Origin: Pythium myriotylum
Taxonomy: Eukaryota; Oomycota; Peronosporomycetes; Pythiales; Pythiaceae
DNA: 64,000 nt
Direction of reading: 5' to 3'
Assembly (NCBI GenBank): GCA_023091665.1
Contig: JALJCQ010000007.1
Coordinates: 124,001 to 188,000, forward strand
The notes beneath the pieces are model-generated. The model saw nothing but the letters and a program-made list of their open reading frames with translations, had not been told where the DNA came from and searched no databases. Made by a program: the position numbers and the translations under genes. Shown here piece after piece: positions 1-9,409 of this stretch. Position 1 is the first letter of the stretch, and each line of letters begins with the position of its first letter.

Positions 1-273
1 CACGAGCATAAACTGCGCGTCCCCGATCGACGACTGCGGCAAGCGCAAGCGAGCAATGCGTGTAAACACTTGCGGGAACCAGACCGAGACGATGAGCAGC
101 AGTCCGCCCGAGCCGACCACGAGCAGCACGTAGAGCACCCATCGCACGTACGAGAACGCGTACGGCACGATGCGCACGAACTCGTTGGCTCGGTACGCGA
201 TGTTCTCGCGGTGGCCTCTCGGGTCCACCACGGGCACGGCCACGTGGTCTCGGAGCGTCGGCGTCGACTCCAT
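1..273 (-). CDS. P5B-type cation-transporting ATPase, N-terminal part (cut by window edge)
   Basis: Reading leftwards from an ATG at 273, the frame is open for 91 codons to the window edge. The protein matches the N-terminus of the complete P5B ATPase at 16160-19657: both have a short hydrophilic leader, then an FSYVR motif, a hydrophobic stretch containing GGLLLIVSVWFPQ, and a segment ending in FMLV (here) or YMLV (there). This is the first membrane segment of P5-type ATPases, which in the P5B branch act in endolysosomal membranes and, for ATP13A2, move polyamines. The catalytic domains are outside the window, so activity cannot be judged. The gene is divergent from the OMA1-like gene that starts about 275 nt away. 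Confidence 0.8.
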   Translation of the reverse strand, partial: MESTPTLRDHVAVPVVDPRGHRENIAYRANEFVRIVPYAFSYVRWVLYVLLVVGSGGLLLIVSVWFPQVFTRIARLRLPQSSIGDAQFMLV

Positions 274-548
274 CGCGGCGACTTGGCGAGTGCTCGTGTG
301 TGGGAGAGAGAGAAAACCCGGGAAGACAAAGATAGCCGAGCTCTTCGGTCAGTCGTTACGCCGTCGCTCGAAAGCACACGCGGCCGTTCGGAATTAGACG
401 CGCGCCGCAGCGTCGCAGGTGCCTCCGTCAGGGGCCGTCGTGGGTTCACATCGCGAAGGGCAAGTCTCACATGACACAAGTTGGTCTCGTGTCAGCCATA
501 GAAAGAACGGATTGATGTGGACCACAATGGATCGGAGCTCAATGCGAC

Positions 549-1834
549 ATGATACGACCCCATGGGGGTAGATCGCTCTGGATGATGACCTGTGTTGGGA
601 TTGGACTCCTTGTGAACATGTACCGCCCACGGCCGCGCGTCTCGCCGCCAGTGCGTCGCGCTGCGCAGCGCGGAGGGTGGAAGGAAGAGTGGAGCCGTGC
701 GCCGCCGTACCTCAAGGCCGCGATACTGGGCGTCGCGACGCTCAGCGGAGGTGAGACCGTGAGTGCAGGGGTATCCGAATTCGGCAACTAAAGAACGGCA
801 GTGTATGTCGTGAGCCACATCGAGACCATGCCCCTCACGGGCAGACGCCGCATCATGTTTCTCTCTCCACGTCGGTTCTCTTTTATTTATTTATTTATTT
901 ATTTTCTGAATGCATCATGTGTATTGGGCCTTTAACGGTTCGTTTGTCGTGTAGTGAGTGAGGAACAACTTGGTGAGCAGGCCTTTCAGGTGAGTTTTGA
1001 GTGTGTCGTCGGTCTTTGAAGGATTAATGTTCACCTGGGTATCAATATAATAGGAAATCATGCAGAACGAGAAAGTTCTGCCAGCGTCACATCCGATGAG
1101 CCGAGCCGTCCAGCGTGTGGGCCGCAAGATTGAAGAACAGGCATCGGCTTCCAGCTCGATCCCGATGAAGTGGCAGTTCCACGTCCTCGAAGCAAAAGAG
1201 CCGAACGCTTTCTGCCTGCCGGGCGGTAAAGTATTCGTCAACTCGGGGCTTTTCAAAGTGCTCAAGAACGAAGACGCACTCGCAGCTGTGCTCTTCCACG
1301 AGGCTGCCCATGGACTTGCCCGTAAGATCCCATACTTCCTTCATTTTCAATGGAGATAGTGGTGACGTTGAGTATTGCCAGGTCACGGAGCTGAGAAAGT
1401 GTCGTTCAGTCTGCTGATTTATGGTCTCATGGCGATCTTCGTATCTGACTATAGCCAGCTGAGCGATCTCGTATGCTTTGCTTTGCTCAGCCTAAAGACC
1501 ACGAACCTCATCGTTTTCTGTTTTGTAGCTTGTGAAGCTTGCTGTGGACTTGCCTTTTTCTCGGAAACTGGAGCTTGAGGCCGACTCGATTGGTCTACGA
1601 CTCATGGCGCGCGCCTGCTACGATCCGCGAGCGGCCATCGAGATGAACACCGCGCTGGGTCAGCTCGAGAAGGAGAATGGTGGAGGGGGAAGGGCGATGA
1701 AGTATTTCTCGACACACCCGCCGAGCCAGGAGCGTATCAAATCGTTGCGAGACCAGCTCAAGGAAGCCGTGGAAATATACAAATCCTCCGACTGCGGAAG
1801 CACCAAGGACGCGTACTACCAACTTTTCATGTGA
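549..1834 (+). CDS. OMA1: OMA1-like mitochondrial zinc metallopeptidase (M48), six exons
   Basis: Exons 549-750, 802-870, 955-989, 1054-1321, 1382-1470 and 1529-1834 join in phase to 322 residues. The introns are 51, 84, 64, 60 and 58 nt, all GT..AG. Residues about 50-75 hold a hydrophobic segment followed by the PLTGRRRIMFLSP block typical of OMA1. The catalytic HEAAH motif is in exon 4, the sequence RHGAEK is restored across intron 4, and exon 6 opens with SRKLELEAD, which supplies the third zinc ligand. OMA1 is an inner-membrane stress protease acting on OPA1-like proteins and sharing work with AAA proteases. The basic N-terminus suits mitochondrial import. In-frame ATGs at 582, 585 and 618 make the exact start uncertain. 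Exon 3 is only 35 nt. Confidence 0.88.
882..904. repeat. TTTA microsatellite in OMA1 intron 2
   Basis: About five tandem TTTA units lie just inside the 84-nt second intron of the OMA1-like gene, downstream of the donor at 871. Confidence 0.85.
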
Positions 1835-2140
1835 TGATTTGTTGAAGAGTTACTTGACGAAGGAATACAAATATGTTCCTTGTCTATCGGTATGCAGCTG
1901 TGCTCGGTCTCGGCGTTGCTCCATCTCTTTACCATCAGGATCTTGCAGCGAGAGAGACAATGCCTCACTCAAGGCTTCGGCAACCTGTAAGTAGTGACAC
2001 TTGATATTCTCAATTCCTGGTGTTTCGCTTTTTAGGGACACGACGCAGAACACCAGCAAGTAGGTTCTCTACTTTCGGTCTGGTGCATGGAACCTGTGGT
2101 GGAGTGGCGGACCCCAGAGTGAGCTTAAAGCAGAGCACTC
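1835..2140. other. Intergenic, nothing recognised
   Basis: This 306-nt gap between two plus-strand genes should hold the 3' UTR of the OMA1-like gene and the promoter of the coiled-coil gene. I see no RNA gene, repeat or conserved coding segment in it. Confidence 0.5.
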
Positions 2141-2707
2141 ATGTTGGACCATATTGCAGTGGTATTGGGTCGGGTGTTCTCCGCGGCTGTACGGGTAAAC
2201 GGATCGAAAAAACGTGTCCCTCAAGTTTGGCAGCTGTTAGAAGAAGCAAACTACGGCAAACTTTCGGGCGCGCTGCAGGAAATGATCACGTACTACAAGG
2301 ACAGCCGACAAAAAGCAACAAGTTACGGTGACAACCCGCGCTTGGTGTCGCGAGCGCGCAACCCATCCATCTCGCTAGTAAGCAAGGGACTGGCTAGCTC
2401 ACAAGACAACGTCCCTGCAGTATGGATGAAGGATAGAACCAAGTTACTTGATGAGTTTCTCGAAGAGCAAGCTGAGCGCGATCGAGAATCACAACGAGCA
2501 AGACTGTTGCTACAGAGAGAGTTAGTGCATTTGGATATTTCAGCACTCCACGACGAGATTCGTCGGCTCCGTCAGGAAGTGGAAGAGCAAAAGGAAGAGA
2601 TCGCTCGGTACAAGGACAGAATCTCGTCGGTGAGTGAATTGACTTCCGATAGAGTGCATGGGAGCATGGCAAAAGCGACGAACCCTGAGAACGTAGCTAA
2701 GCCATAG
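2141..2707 (+). CDS. Small coiled-coil protein, paralogue of the gene at 19962-20489
   Basis: A 188-residue protein starting at ATG 2141. It is real because a diverged paralogue lies at 19962-20489 and both keep the same order of blocks: a short N-terminal segment, a W-x-L/F-EEAN-x-GKLS-x-ALQEM block, a variable linker, then FLEEQAE-x-DR, RARL-x-LQREL, and a D-x-x-ALH-x-EIRRLR heptad stretch predicted to form a coiled coil (about residues 110-165 here). There is no signal peptide or membrane segment. I do not recognise the family and give no function. Both copies sit close to a P5B ATPase gene (starts at 273 and 16160), which suggests a shared ancestral duplication. Confidence 0.75.
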   Translation: MLDHIAVVLGRVFSAAVRVNGSKKRVPQVWQLLEEANYGKLSGALQEMITYYKDSRQKATSYGDNPRLVSRARNPSISLVSKGLASSQDNVPAVWMKDRTKLLDEFLEEQAERDRESQRARLLLQRELVHLDISALHDEIRRLRQEVEEQKEEIARYKDRISSVSELTSDRVHGSMAKATNPENVAKP

Positions 2708-3343
2708 ATCAAGCAAATGGGTAGCTCAGTAACTTATTTTGTTCTCGTTGAGTGTGCAATTGGGAGTCATGCGTGGCAGACTGGACCAATATACCAATGC
2801 ATTCTTGCAATATTTTTCTCGCTTCGTTTGCTGTATCCAGCGTTAACCTAGATCCAGAAACCTGGCGATATCACGCAGCTAGAGGAGGTCCTCATATGAG
2901 ACATGGAGATTGTAGAGCGTTGCTTTGTAGATCTGCGGCATGGAGACGATTGCTGTTGAGTCCGTCGTCGCAGATTGGATCAGCGTCGAAACCAAACGAT
3001 GAATATTGAACTTGAATAAAGGGAGATAGGACTTTAGAGTCATTGCTAGACCACGATTTAAATACGATGATATGATGTTATGGGATCTACAAATTACCTT
3101 GAAGTCCTTTTTCGCTTGATCTATGTTCATCAGTTTGGATCTATGTTCATCAGTTTGGAAGAAGGGAATGCGGGGTCAACAGGAGCAAAACGAATATGCC
3201 GCTTGGCCGAGCTGTCCGCGTCTGGCGTCTCCCATGTGTCTCAGGAGAAAAGGCCCGGAACAACCGAGGAAATGGGATCGTGGGTTCACACTTCTTCCAT
3301 GTATTTTTGGAGCCGTGTTCGTTCAAGCACCGCAAACAACAAA
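2708..3343. other. Intergenic with a 20-bp exact tandem duplication
   Basis: No coding segment is supported here. Bases 3118-3137 are repeated exactly at 3138-3157, a simple tandem duplication. The region separates the convergent coiled-coil gene and family member A. Confidence 0.5.
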
Positions 3344-4468
3344 TCAGGCTGGTCGCGTCACCTTCACAGGCGAGTGCGGCGTGACGTCGTCCATGTACGA
3401 CATGCTGCTGCGGTTGGTCTGCAGTACAGCTGCGCTTTCGTCTGATTCACGCCAGTACTGTCCCTTGAAAGCCGACGTCATTGTGTGGGGGTCGTGCGTG
3501 CCATCGGCGTATTCTTCCTCAGCGACAGTAAACTGAGACCGATTCGAGACATCCCACTCGTCTTGAGTGTAGGCTGCTCCAGCCACGTCGACTGTCATGG
3601 ATCGAGACGAGTCCATTTCATCCTCGTTCGGAGCAAAGCTGCGTCGCGAGTTGGCCATAAAGTCGTCGTACACGGACGTGTCCGCGCTGCGATGCGAATC
3701 GACGATAAAGTCTCCAATGCGCCGTGAATCCATGGCGCTGAAATGAGACGCTCGATCGCCGGTCTGTGGACAAGGCGCAAACTGGCTTGGCGTGGGTGGA
3801 ATGTATTCGCTCGATCTTCTTGAGTGACTTCGCGTTGGAGTTGGATACCGAGGAATCGCGATAGTTAGTCGTCCCTGCCCAGCCTTGTAGCCGTCCTGTG
3901 CTGTCGGTGCAGTCCGTTGCTGTGGAGGAGTCTTAGTCGGACTCGTACAACACAGCGCTAACACAGCGACAACAATGACCACACCGATCGAGCATAGGAT
4001 AACGGTCACGAGAGTGGATGTTGTCTTCTTGGACGACGTCGCCGCCTCAGGAACAAGAGTGGTTTCTGCATCTGGATGACTAAACCCCGAGGATGCGCTC
4101 GAACCTGGCGGTGTGGCTGTCGGTTGGTCGCTCACTAACACGTAGACGTTGCATAGCGTGCGAGCAGGCACGCTTGCTGGGATCTCGCAGTTGGTCTCGT
4201 TCTTGCCCTCGACACAGACCCCCCACGAAAGAACGTTGCCACCATTCTGAACGGACTGAAGCTGACGGCAATCGCAGTCTTGGCAGCGTGGGATCGTCGC
4301 ATTCTTCACGTCTCGGCAAGGAAGGAAGCCCACGGGGAACGCTGTTTGGTTGGCGTCTGGCACGTACATATTGTCCATCGAGAAGTCGCACACGGAGCTC
4401 GTGGTGTCTGCTGAGACCAGACCCATCGAGGCCCCCAAGAGGACCCCAAGAAGCACGAGTGAACGCAT
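3344..4468 (-). CDS. Eight-cysteine type I membrane protein, member A
   Basis: 374 residues. The signal peptide is about residues 1-20 (MRSLVLLGVLLGASMGLVSA). The ectodomain has eight cysteines at about 27, 51, 62, 65, 67, 85, 94 and 106, with N-glycosylation sequons (NQT, NAT, NET). A Ser/Thr/Pro stalk leads to one membrane helix at about 152-174 and a cytoplasmic tail of about 200 residues rich in Ser, Arg and acidic residues. The tail contains PTPTR, SRSMTVD, NRSQFTVAEEE and a QYW-x-x-SDES block shared with other members. It is closest to member E (8675-9409), sharing the extra spacer ASVPARTL between cysteines 7 and 8. I recognise no named family; topology suggests a cell-surface receptor or adhesin. 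Confidence 0.85.
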   Translation of the reverse strand: MRSLVLLGVLLGASMGLVSADTTSSVCDFSMDNMYVPDANQTAFPVGFLPCRDVKNATIPRCQDCDCRQLQSVQNGGNVLSWGVCVEGKNETNCEIPASVPARTLCNVYVLVSDQPTATPPGSSASSGFSHPDAETTLVPEAATSSKKTTSTLVTVILCSIGVVIVVAVLALCCTSPTKTPPQQRTAPTAQDGYKAGQGRLTIAIPRYPTPTRSHSRRSSEYIPPTPSQFAPCPQTGDRASHFSAMDSRRIGDFIVDSHRSADTSVYDDFMANSRRSFAPNEDEMDSSRSMTVDVAGAAYTQDEWDVSNRSQFTVAEEEYADGTHDPHTMTSAFKGQYWRESDESAAVLQTNRSSMSYMDDVTPHSPVKVTRPA

Positions 4469-4783
4469 CGCAGTCTCTCTCCACTACTACTTGCGAAATC
4501 CAGAATAGAGACGCAGCGACTGCCCATGGGTTCGACTGGACATTCTGCAGCAGCAGTCCCACTGTCGTCGGTACTGTACGCCACATGGCCACATAAATTC
4601 TAGCCGATCACTTCACTGATTGCTTGTATACTAGAAGGATCGGGTGGATCCTGACCACAACCCAAATAGGAGGAAGAGTCGTCCACACGTCACAGATTCT
4701 TTATCAGATTCCAGCTGCAAGTTAACTTCCTTGAGGACCAACTGCATGGACCACAACCAATTCATTGCATATGATATCTAGCA
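4469..4783. other. Intergenic between members A and B
   Basis: This is the promoter region of member A and the 3' flank of member B. It shares a GGATCGGG-x-GGAT-type stretch with the upstream region of member E near 9525, consistent with A and E being duplicates. It also holds one copy of the 13-mer CACACGTCACAGA at 4684-4696, described in the findings. Confidence 0.5.
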
Positions 4784-5800
4784 CTAGAGCTTCTCTTCCC
4801 GCGGCGACCTCGTTGTCTCTTCGTAGAACGTGATTGAGCTCGCGCTGCTCTCCAGATCGCGGTTCATTCGCGAGCCATTCGCGTAGTAGAGATCGCTAAA
4901 CGCCGAGTCGCTCGTCAGCACCAAGTCGGTATTGTCGCAGGAATCTCGCTCCCGCATGTGGAAATCGTCGTCAACATTCATTGATCGCGTCGTGTCGGCG
5001 TACAGGTCGCTGCCTGGTGAAGTGATGACAAACTTGCGGAACGCCGCTGAGTAGAGACTGCGCTGCGAGTCGAACTCGACCTGTGGGTCGTCATAGCTGC
5101 CCATCAGTACAAATTCGTCGGTATCTAGCGTATCCCTTTGGCTAGAGATTGGTGGTGGGGTCATGGCGATCGTCGATGGCGAAGCGCAGGGCTTCGACGG
5201 ACTATCGAACACGAAGAAGTCTGGGTGTGTCGGCGTCACAGAGGCTTTCGGCTTTGATCGGCGCGCACGATACAACATGAGACCTCCGACTACCCCTACA
5301 ACGGCGACCGATCCGACTACTATCGCCAGAGTTGGTGATGAAGATGATTTGTTCACAGCGTCCGTCTTCGTGTCGTCTGCCTCCACCGTCTCAGGTCGGT
5401 AGGCGCTTGGAGCAACAGTTTGCGTCATTGGCTTGGAGATGAGGGGAGCGCTTGTAGCTGCTGCCTGAGGATCAGTTGACTCTGTCATCGAGCGTTCCTC
5501 AGTCGTGCACAGCTTTTGTGGGGCCGCGCATTTCGTTGTGCTTTCAAGCTCGACGCAGATCCCCCACGAGACCTCGCTGCCGCCGTGTTTCACGGTTAAC
5601 ATCTCGCGACACGTGCACTCATTGCAGCGAGAGAGCGTCGCGTTGGTCGCGTCCAAACAAGGGAGATATCCTTCAGGAAACTGCGTGTGGTTGGATGCAG
5701 GCACATACAGACGTTCTAGCGAGAAGTTGCAGACGTCTTCGGCCGAAGCGAGCGCGACGAGGCAGGCAGCGAGCAGGCACCTTCGGGAAACCGACGGCAT
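4784..5800 (-). CDS. Eight-cysteine type I membrane protein, member B
   Basis: 338 residues. The signal peptide is about 1-20, followed by EDVC. Cysteines fall at about 24, 48, 59, 62, 64, 82, 91 and 98 with the family spacing and the VSWGIC signature. A threonine- and serine-rich stalk precedes a membrane helix at about 157-177, then a YRARR stop-transfer. The tail keeps DTDEFVLMGSYDD, TTRSMNVDDD and a serine-rich end with SSITFYEETTRS, but lacks the RSQFTV block of the other members. Eighteen-bp palindromic arms lie 31-67 nt upstream of the start. The ligand or function is unknown. Confidence 0.85.
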   Translation of the reverse strand: MPSVSRRCLLAACLVALASAEDVCNFSLERLYVPASNHTQFPEGYLPCLDATNATLSRCNECTCREMLTVKHGGSEVSWGICVELESTTKCAAPQKLCTTEERSMTESTDPQAAATSAPLISKPMTQTVAPSAYRPETVEADDTKTDAVNKSSSSPTLAIVVGSVAVVGVVGGLMLYRARRSKPKASVTPTHPDFFVFDSPSKPCASPSTIAMTPPPISSQRDTLDTDEFVLMGSYDDPQVEFDSQRSLYSAAFRKFVITSPGSDLYADTTRSMNVDDDFHMRERDSCDNTDLVLTSDSAFSDLYYANGSRMNRDLESSASSITFYEETTRSPREEKL

Positions 5801-5830
5801 GTGTTTGGACGATCAGATTTTCAAGAATGC

Positions 5831-5867
5831 CGAGTTAGACGAGCACCACTGGTGCTCGTCTAACTCG
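5831..5867. repeat. Perfect 18-bp inverted repeat with 1-nt spacer, upstream of member B
   Basis: Arms 5831-5848 and 5850-5867 are exact reverse complements around a single C at 5849. The structure sits in the probable 5' UTR or core promoter of the minus-strand gene that starts at 5800 and would form a stable hairpin in DNA or RNA. Confidence 0.9.
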
Positions 5868-6053
5868 AAGTCATCATGGCTGGCTGATGTCTTCGGTGGA
5901 TAGAAGCCTTTCCACGGAAGTTGGCTCCAGTCCCACGGATCTGTTTGATGGAGAAACGCATCTCACCCACACAACCTCAACATGGCTACATCAATTCTGT
6001 CGTTCAATTGTGGATTCCAAAATTCTGTGACGTGTGATGATGGGCTTTGGTCA

Positions 6054-7085
6054 TCAAACCGAAGTCGACTTTCGTGGCGAAAGATCTTCAAGGAAGCTGG
6101 TACTACTGGCGCGAGAGCTCTCCTCCGAGACCCCGTGCCAGTAGGAACTAGAGAAGGCGGACGTGGTACTGAGTCCGAAATTCACGGTGACCTGGTCGTC
6201 CTCCTCGCTGTCCTCGCCCACGGTGAACTGAGATCGACCTGTCATTTCGTCTCGACGACTTGGTACATCATCATCCACCGCCATGGAGCGCATAGTGTCC
6301 ATATAGACATCGCTGACAAAGCTGCACTTGAAGCGTGCGTTTGGATCTCTGCCATGGGACTGGTGCCAGTTGTTTCTTCTCGTCCCGTTTGAGCTTGTCA
6401 TCGACACGAAGTCATCGGTTGCGAACGTATCTCGAACCCCAGTGGAACTGAGGTCGTTGGTCGAAAGACGAGGAGGAGTGTGACGTTTGGTCCTGGTACC
6501 AAATCGCGGTGTCGCGACCTTCAGTGGCGGTTCTGTCATCACATAGGTCGTGGCAGTATGCGTCGGCGTGCCAAAGGCTCTCTCACGCTTCTTTCGAATT
6601 CGGATGTAGGCAAATGCGACTGCAGCAAGTGCCAATAGCACGGACAATACAGCAATGACGATAAGCGCAGTTGGTGTCTTGGATCCCGAATCTACCACTG
6701 GGACTGACGTTGAGGGAGTATACGCGCGGTTCATTGACGAAGGCAAAGGTGTGACAATAGAGCGAGACGACGTTGAGCCAGAGGTATCGCTTCCTGATCG
6801 CAGCTTCGTCGGAGAATCCCTCGTACTATTGCAGAAAATCCTCGGTGTCGTACAAGTAGACGCATTCGAATCTTGCACGCAGTTCCCCCACGAGATGAGA
6901 CTCCCGCCATCGCGCACAAACTGGAGCTCTCGACACGAGCAATTGAGACATAGAGGATTGGTCTCGTTCTTTTCGTTGACGCACGCGATGAAGCCCATGG
7001 GTGAGAACATTTTCTCGTTGTCGCGGATGTACAAGCGGTTCATGGGGAACATGCATACATTTTCTGTCGATGCCACGGAGCTCAT
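6054..7085 (-). CDS. Eight-cysteine type I membrane protein, member C (5' end possibly incomplete)
   Basis: From ATG 7085 the protein has 343 residues. Cysteines lie at about 11, 35, 46, 49, 51, 69, 78 and 85, with ISWGNC. The membrane helix is at about 139-161, followed by RIRKKR. The tail carries VATPRFGTR, DTFATDDFVSM, DTMRSMAVDDD, GRSQFTVGED and SSYWHG blocks, the clearest set in the family. There is no hydrophobic signal peptide before the first cysteine, unlike A, B, E, G and I. The genomic sequence just upstream reads CACTAG followed by an in-frame CTACCAATGAGC, so an acceptor splice site with an upstream signal-peptide exon is possible, but I could not find that exon. The ectodomain DNA is almost identical to member F. 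Confidence 0.82.
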   Translation of the reverse strand: MSSVASTENVCMFPMNRLYIRDNEKMFSPMGFIACVNEKNETNPLCLNCSCRELQFVRDGGSLISWGNCVQDSNASTCTTPRIFCNSTRDSPTKLRSGSDTSGSTSSRSIVTPLPSSMNRAYTPSTSVPVVDSGSKTPTALIVIAVLSVLLALAAVAFAYIRIRKKRERAFGTPTHTATTYVMTEPPLKVATPRFGTRTKRHTPPRLSTNDLSSTGVRDTFATDDFVSMTSSNGTRRNNWHQSHGRDPNARFKCSFVSDVYMDTMRSMAVDDDVPSRRDEMTGRSQFTVGEDSEEDDQVTVNFGLSTTSAFSSSYWHGVSEESSRASSTSFLEDLSPRKSTSV

Positions 7086-8399
7086 TGGTAGCTAGTGATT
7101 GATATGAAGGGGAGTTTGGGGAATGAGCTCGTCGTTGGAGGTGAAATAGGAACCAAGCGAGGAGGAGTTCGACACGGACTTTCTTTGCATTGATGTTGTT
7201 GATCGAATCGACTCAAGGAGATGTGGTCTTCTTCCGTATCTATGCCGCTGACGTTTGATACTTTACCAGGGAGGTATTAGTAGTCAGGACATCTTAACGG
7301 CCTCTTCATCACAGATACCGAATCAGTCGAAATGGGTATTTCATAGTACTGCTTGCTTTGTCCGTAACAGCATTATTCTGTTGATCGGTGCAGAGTACGA
7401 AAGAGAACCCCGTAGAAACAAACAGACCCCCCCCTGAGTGGGTGATTGAGCGGGCATGTGTGTCCGTTGGTGTTCGTCCGATGGGAAGACTCACCGTTTA
7501 CGTCGTTATCAGTTAGAAGACCCCCCCCCCCCCCCCCCCCCTTTACAAACATGTTCTTTTTAGTTGAATCGAAATAACTTCATAACCTGGGAAAGAGTTG
7601 CAACACCCTCTGTGGCAACGTCGTAGTTGAAGGATAGGTCTTCAATCATCAGTATGTACCATCTGTGGTGTTCCCTTTTCTCGAATCTTTGGAGAGCCAG
7701 TAGTCTTGGCGAGGTTTCGAATTCGATGGAGGCACTCTTGGCAAATTGGTGGATCGGATACGCAGTTTGTTTGCCTTTACAGCCGAATAATTCTTAAATT
7801 CAAACAACAACGCTTTACCAAACTGGTTGAGACCGCCTCACCCACCTACACGTGTTTCACGTCGATGGAGATATCGTTGCCTGGAGAATGATGTCCATTG
7901 AGCCATACCCCTTAGCTTTATCCGAGGCGTAACAAAGAGTCGCCATATTCATGTGTGGACGAGATCCTCAACGTTGTTGTCCAGCCTGACTGAAAATGAT
8001 AGTTGGGATTCAGATCTGGTTTGAAAATTGAGGAATTTGAACATACATACGGACGTGGCCAATTGACTCGACCGAAAGGTCCAATCAGGCATCGGAATCG
8101 TTTCTTTCTCCTTGACGAGCCTGGTATCAGGTCCGTTTTACATGCTCGTAGCCAGGAGTTAAAAAAAGAAACTCCTTTGGTGGGAGTTGTCTCCGATTAC
8201 ACGTTGGCTCCGAAGGCTTGTGACGGGGAGGATTCACCTGCGGCATCCACTACGTGGGGGAGGAGGATCTCTTCCTCCATGTGGTGATACGGCGGCAGTG
8301 TTGCCGTATCGGTAGTCTATTATCCGGCTTATCTCGTCACACCAATTCGATGCCATGGGTGCAGAAGTGGGTCTCATGTGGTGACGTCCGTGTTCTGTG
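7086..8399. other. Intergenic, 21-C homopolymer, no supported gene
   Basis: A 1.3-kb stretch with a run of 21 C at 7521-7541 and a shorter C run near 7429-7436. Short open frames are present, but none shows a recognisable domain or a paralogue in the window. The right-hand part passes into the decayed 3' end of member E. Confidence 0.5.
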
Positions 8400-8674
8400 C
8401 ATCCGCGAATTTCTACAACCGTACACTGAGATCGATTCGAGACGGCCTACTCAAGATGTTTGCGTTTCGCTCTATCCGTTTGAACGAGCGTAGATCGCAC
8501 ATCGTTACGAGTAAACTCCTTTGAGAATTGAGAACGGAGTCGTCGTTGCACTGCCTTTTCCACGCTGCGAAGGGAGTCGCGGCGTTTTCTCCGCTGCATT
8601 TCAAGTCGATGACGCTAAAGGGAGACTCTCAGCTGATGGACTACTTGAAACCACCGCGAGACGGCGGAAACATG
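8400..8674 (-). pseudogene. Decayed 3' end of member E
   Basis: DNA near 8425-8465 resembles the segment of member A that encodes the RSQFTV region of the tail (about 3528-3575, sharing a CTGAGAYCGATTCGAGAC-type core). No single frame connects it with the 8675-9409 gene, whose stop falls earlier. The simplest reading is that E lost its distal tail through frameshift or rearrangement and this is the remnant. Confidence 0.5.
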
Positions 8675-9409
8675 TTAGCTTGACTGTCTCGATGGTGTTC
8701 GTGGTGGATGAAGTGTTGATATAGGCGTGAACTGGCTTGGAGAAGGTGGAATGTATTCGCTTGATTGTCTTGTTGGAGTGGGATGCCGAGGAATCGCAAT
8801 AGTAAGTCGCGGATTGCCATCCTTGAAGTAATCCTGGGCTGTCGGCGCAGTCCGTTGCTGTGAAAGAGTCTTTGTCGGTCTCGTATAGAAAAGCGCGAAC
8901 GCAGCTACAACAATGAACACGCCGACTGAACACAGGATGATACTTACGAAAAGGGATCCTTTCTTCGTGCTGGATGGCGATGCGCTCACAGGAGCTGTTG
9001 TGCTATCCAACTCGGGTTGGTTAGGATCATAAGCCTTGGACGAAGCCAAGGGCGTAAATGTCGGTTGGTCGCTTGCTAACACGTAGACGTTGCACAACGT
9101 GCGAGCGGGCACGCTCGCTGGAACCTCACAGTTGGTCTCATTCTTGCCCTCAATGCAGACTCCCCAGGTCAAGACATCTCCGCCATTTTGAGCGGACTGT
9201 AGCTGGCGGCAAGCGCAGTCCTGACAGCGCAAGATCGTCGCATTCTTCGCATCCCGACAGGGTAGGAAGCCCCGGGGGAACGCAGTTTGGTTGCCGTCCG
9301 GCACGTACATTAAGTCCATCGAGAAGTCGCAGACGCCGGTAGAGGTCTCTGCTGATTTTATAGCTATGACAGCCAACAAGAGTACCGCGAGAATCTCAAG
9401 TGTACGCAT
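8675..9409 (-). CDS. Eight-cysteine type I membrane protein, member E, truncated tail
   Basis: 244 residues, against 335-374 for the full members. Signal peptide about 1-20; cysteines at about 27, 51, 62, 65, 67, 85, 94 and 106; LTWGVC; membrane helix about 152-175. Up to SSEYIPPSPSQF the protein follows member A closely, then ends after about 20 unrelated residues. It therefore lacks the DDF(V/M), RSM-VD, RSQFTV and YW tail blocks. If expressed, it could be a signalling-deficient surface protein; it may equally be a decaying copy. Confidence 0.78.
   Translation of the reverse strand: MRTLEILAVLLLAVIAIKSAETSTGVCDFSMDLMYVPDGNQTAFPRGFLPCRDAKNATILRCQDCACRQLQSAQNGGDVLTWGVCIEGKNETNCEVPASVPARTLCNVYVLASDQPTFTPLASSKAYDPNQPELDSTTAPVSASPSSTKKGSLFVSIILCSVGVFIVVAAFALFYTRPTKTLSQQRTAPTAQDYFKDGNPRLTIAIPRHPTPTRQSSEYIPPSPSQFTPISTLHPPRTPSRQSS

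Noticed and set aside
789..791. In-frame stop suggesting that the OMA1-like gene is a pseudogene
   Set aside because: A 51-nt intron (751-801) with good GT..AG ends removes the stop and joins the membrane segment to the conserved PLTGRRR block in phase.
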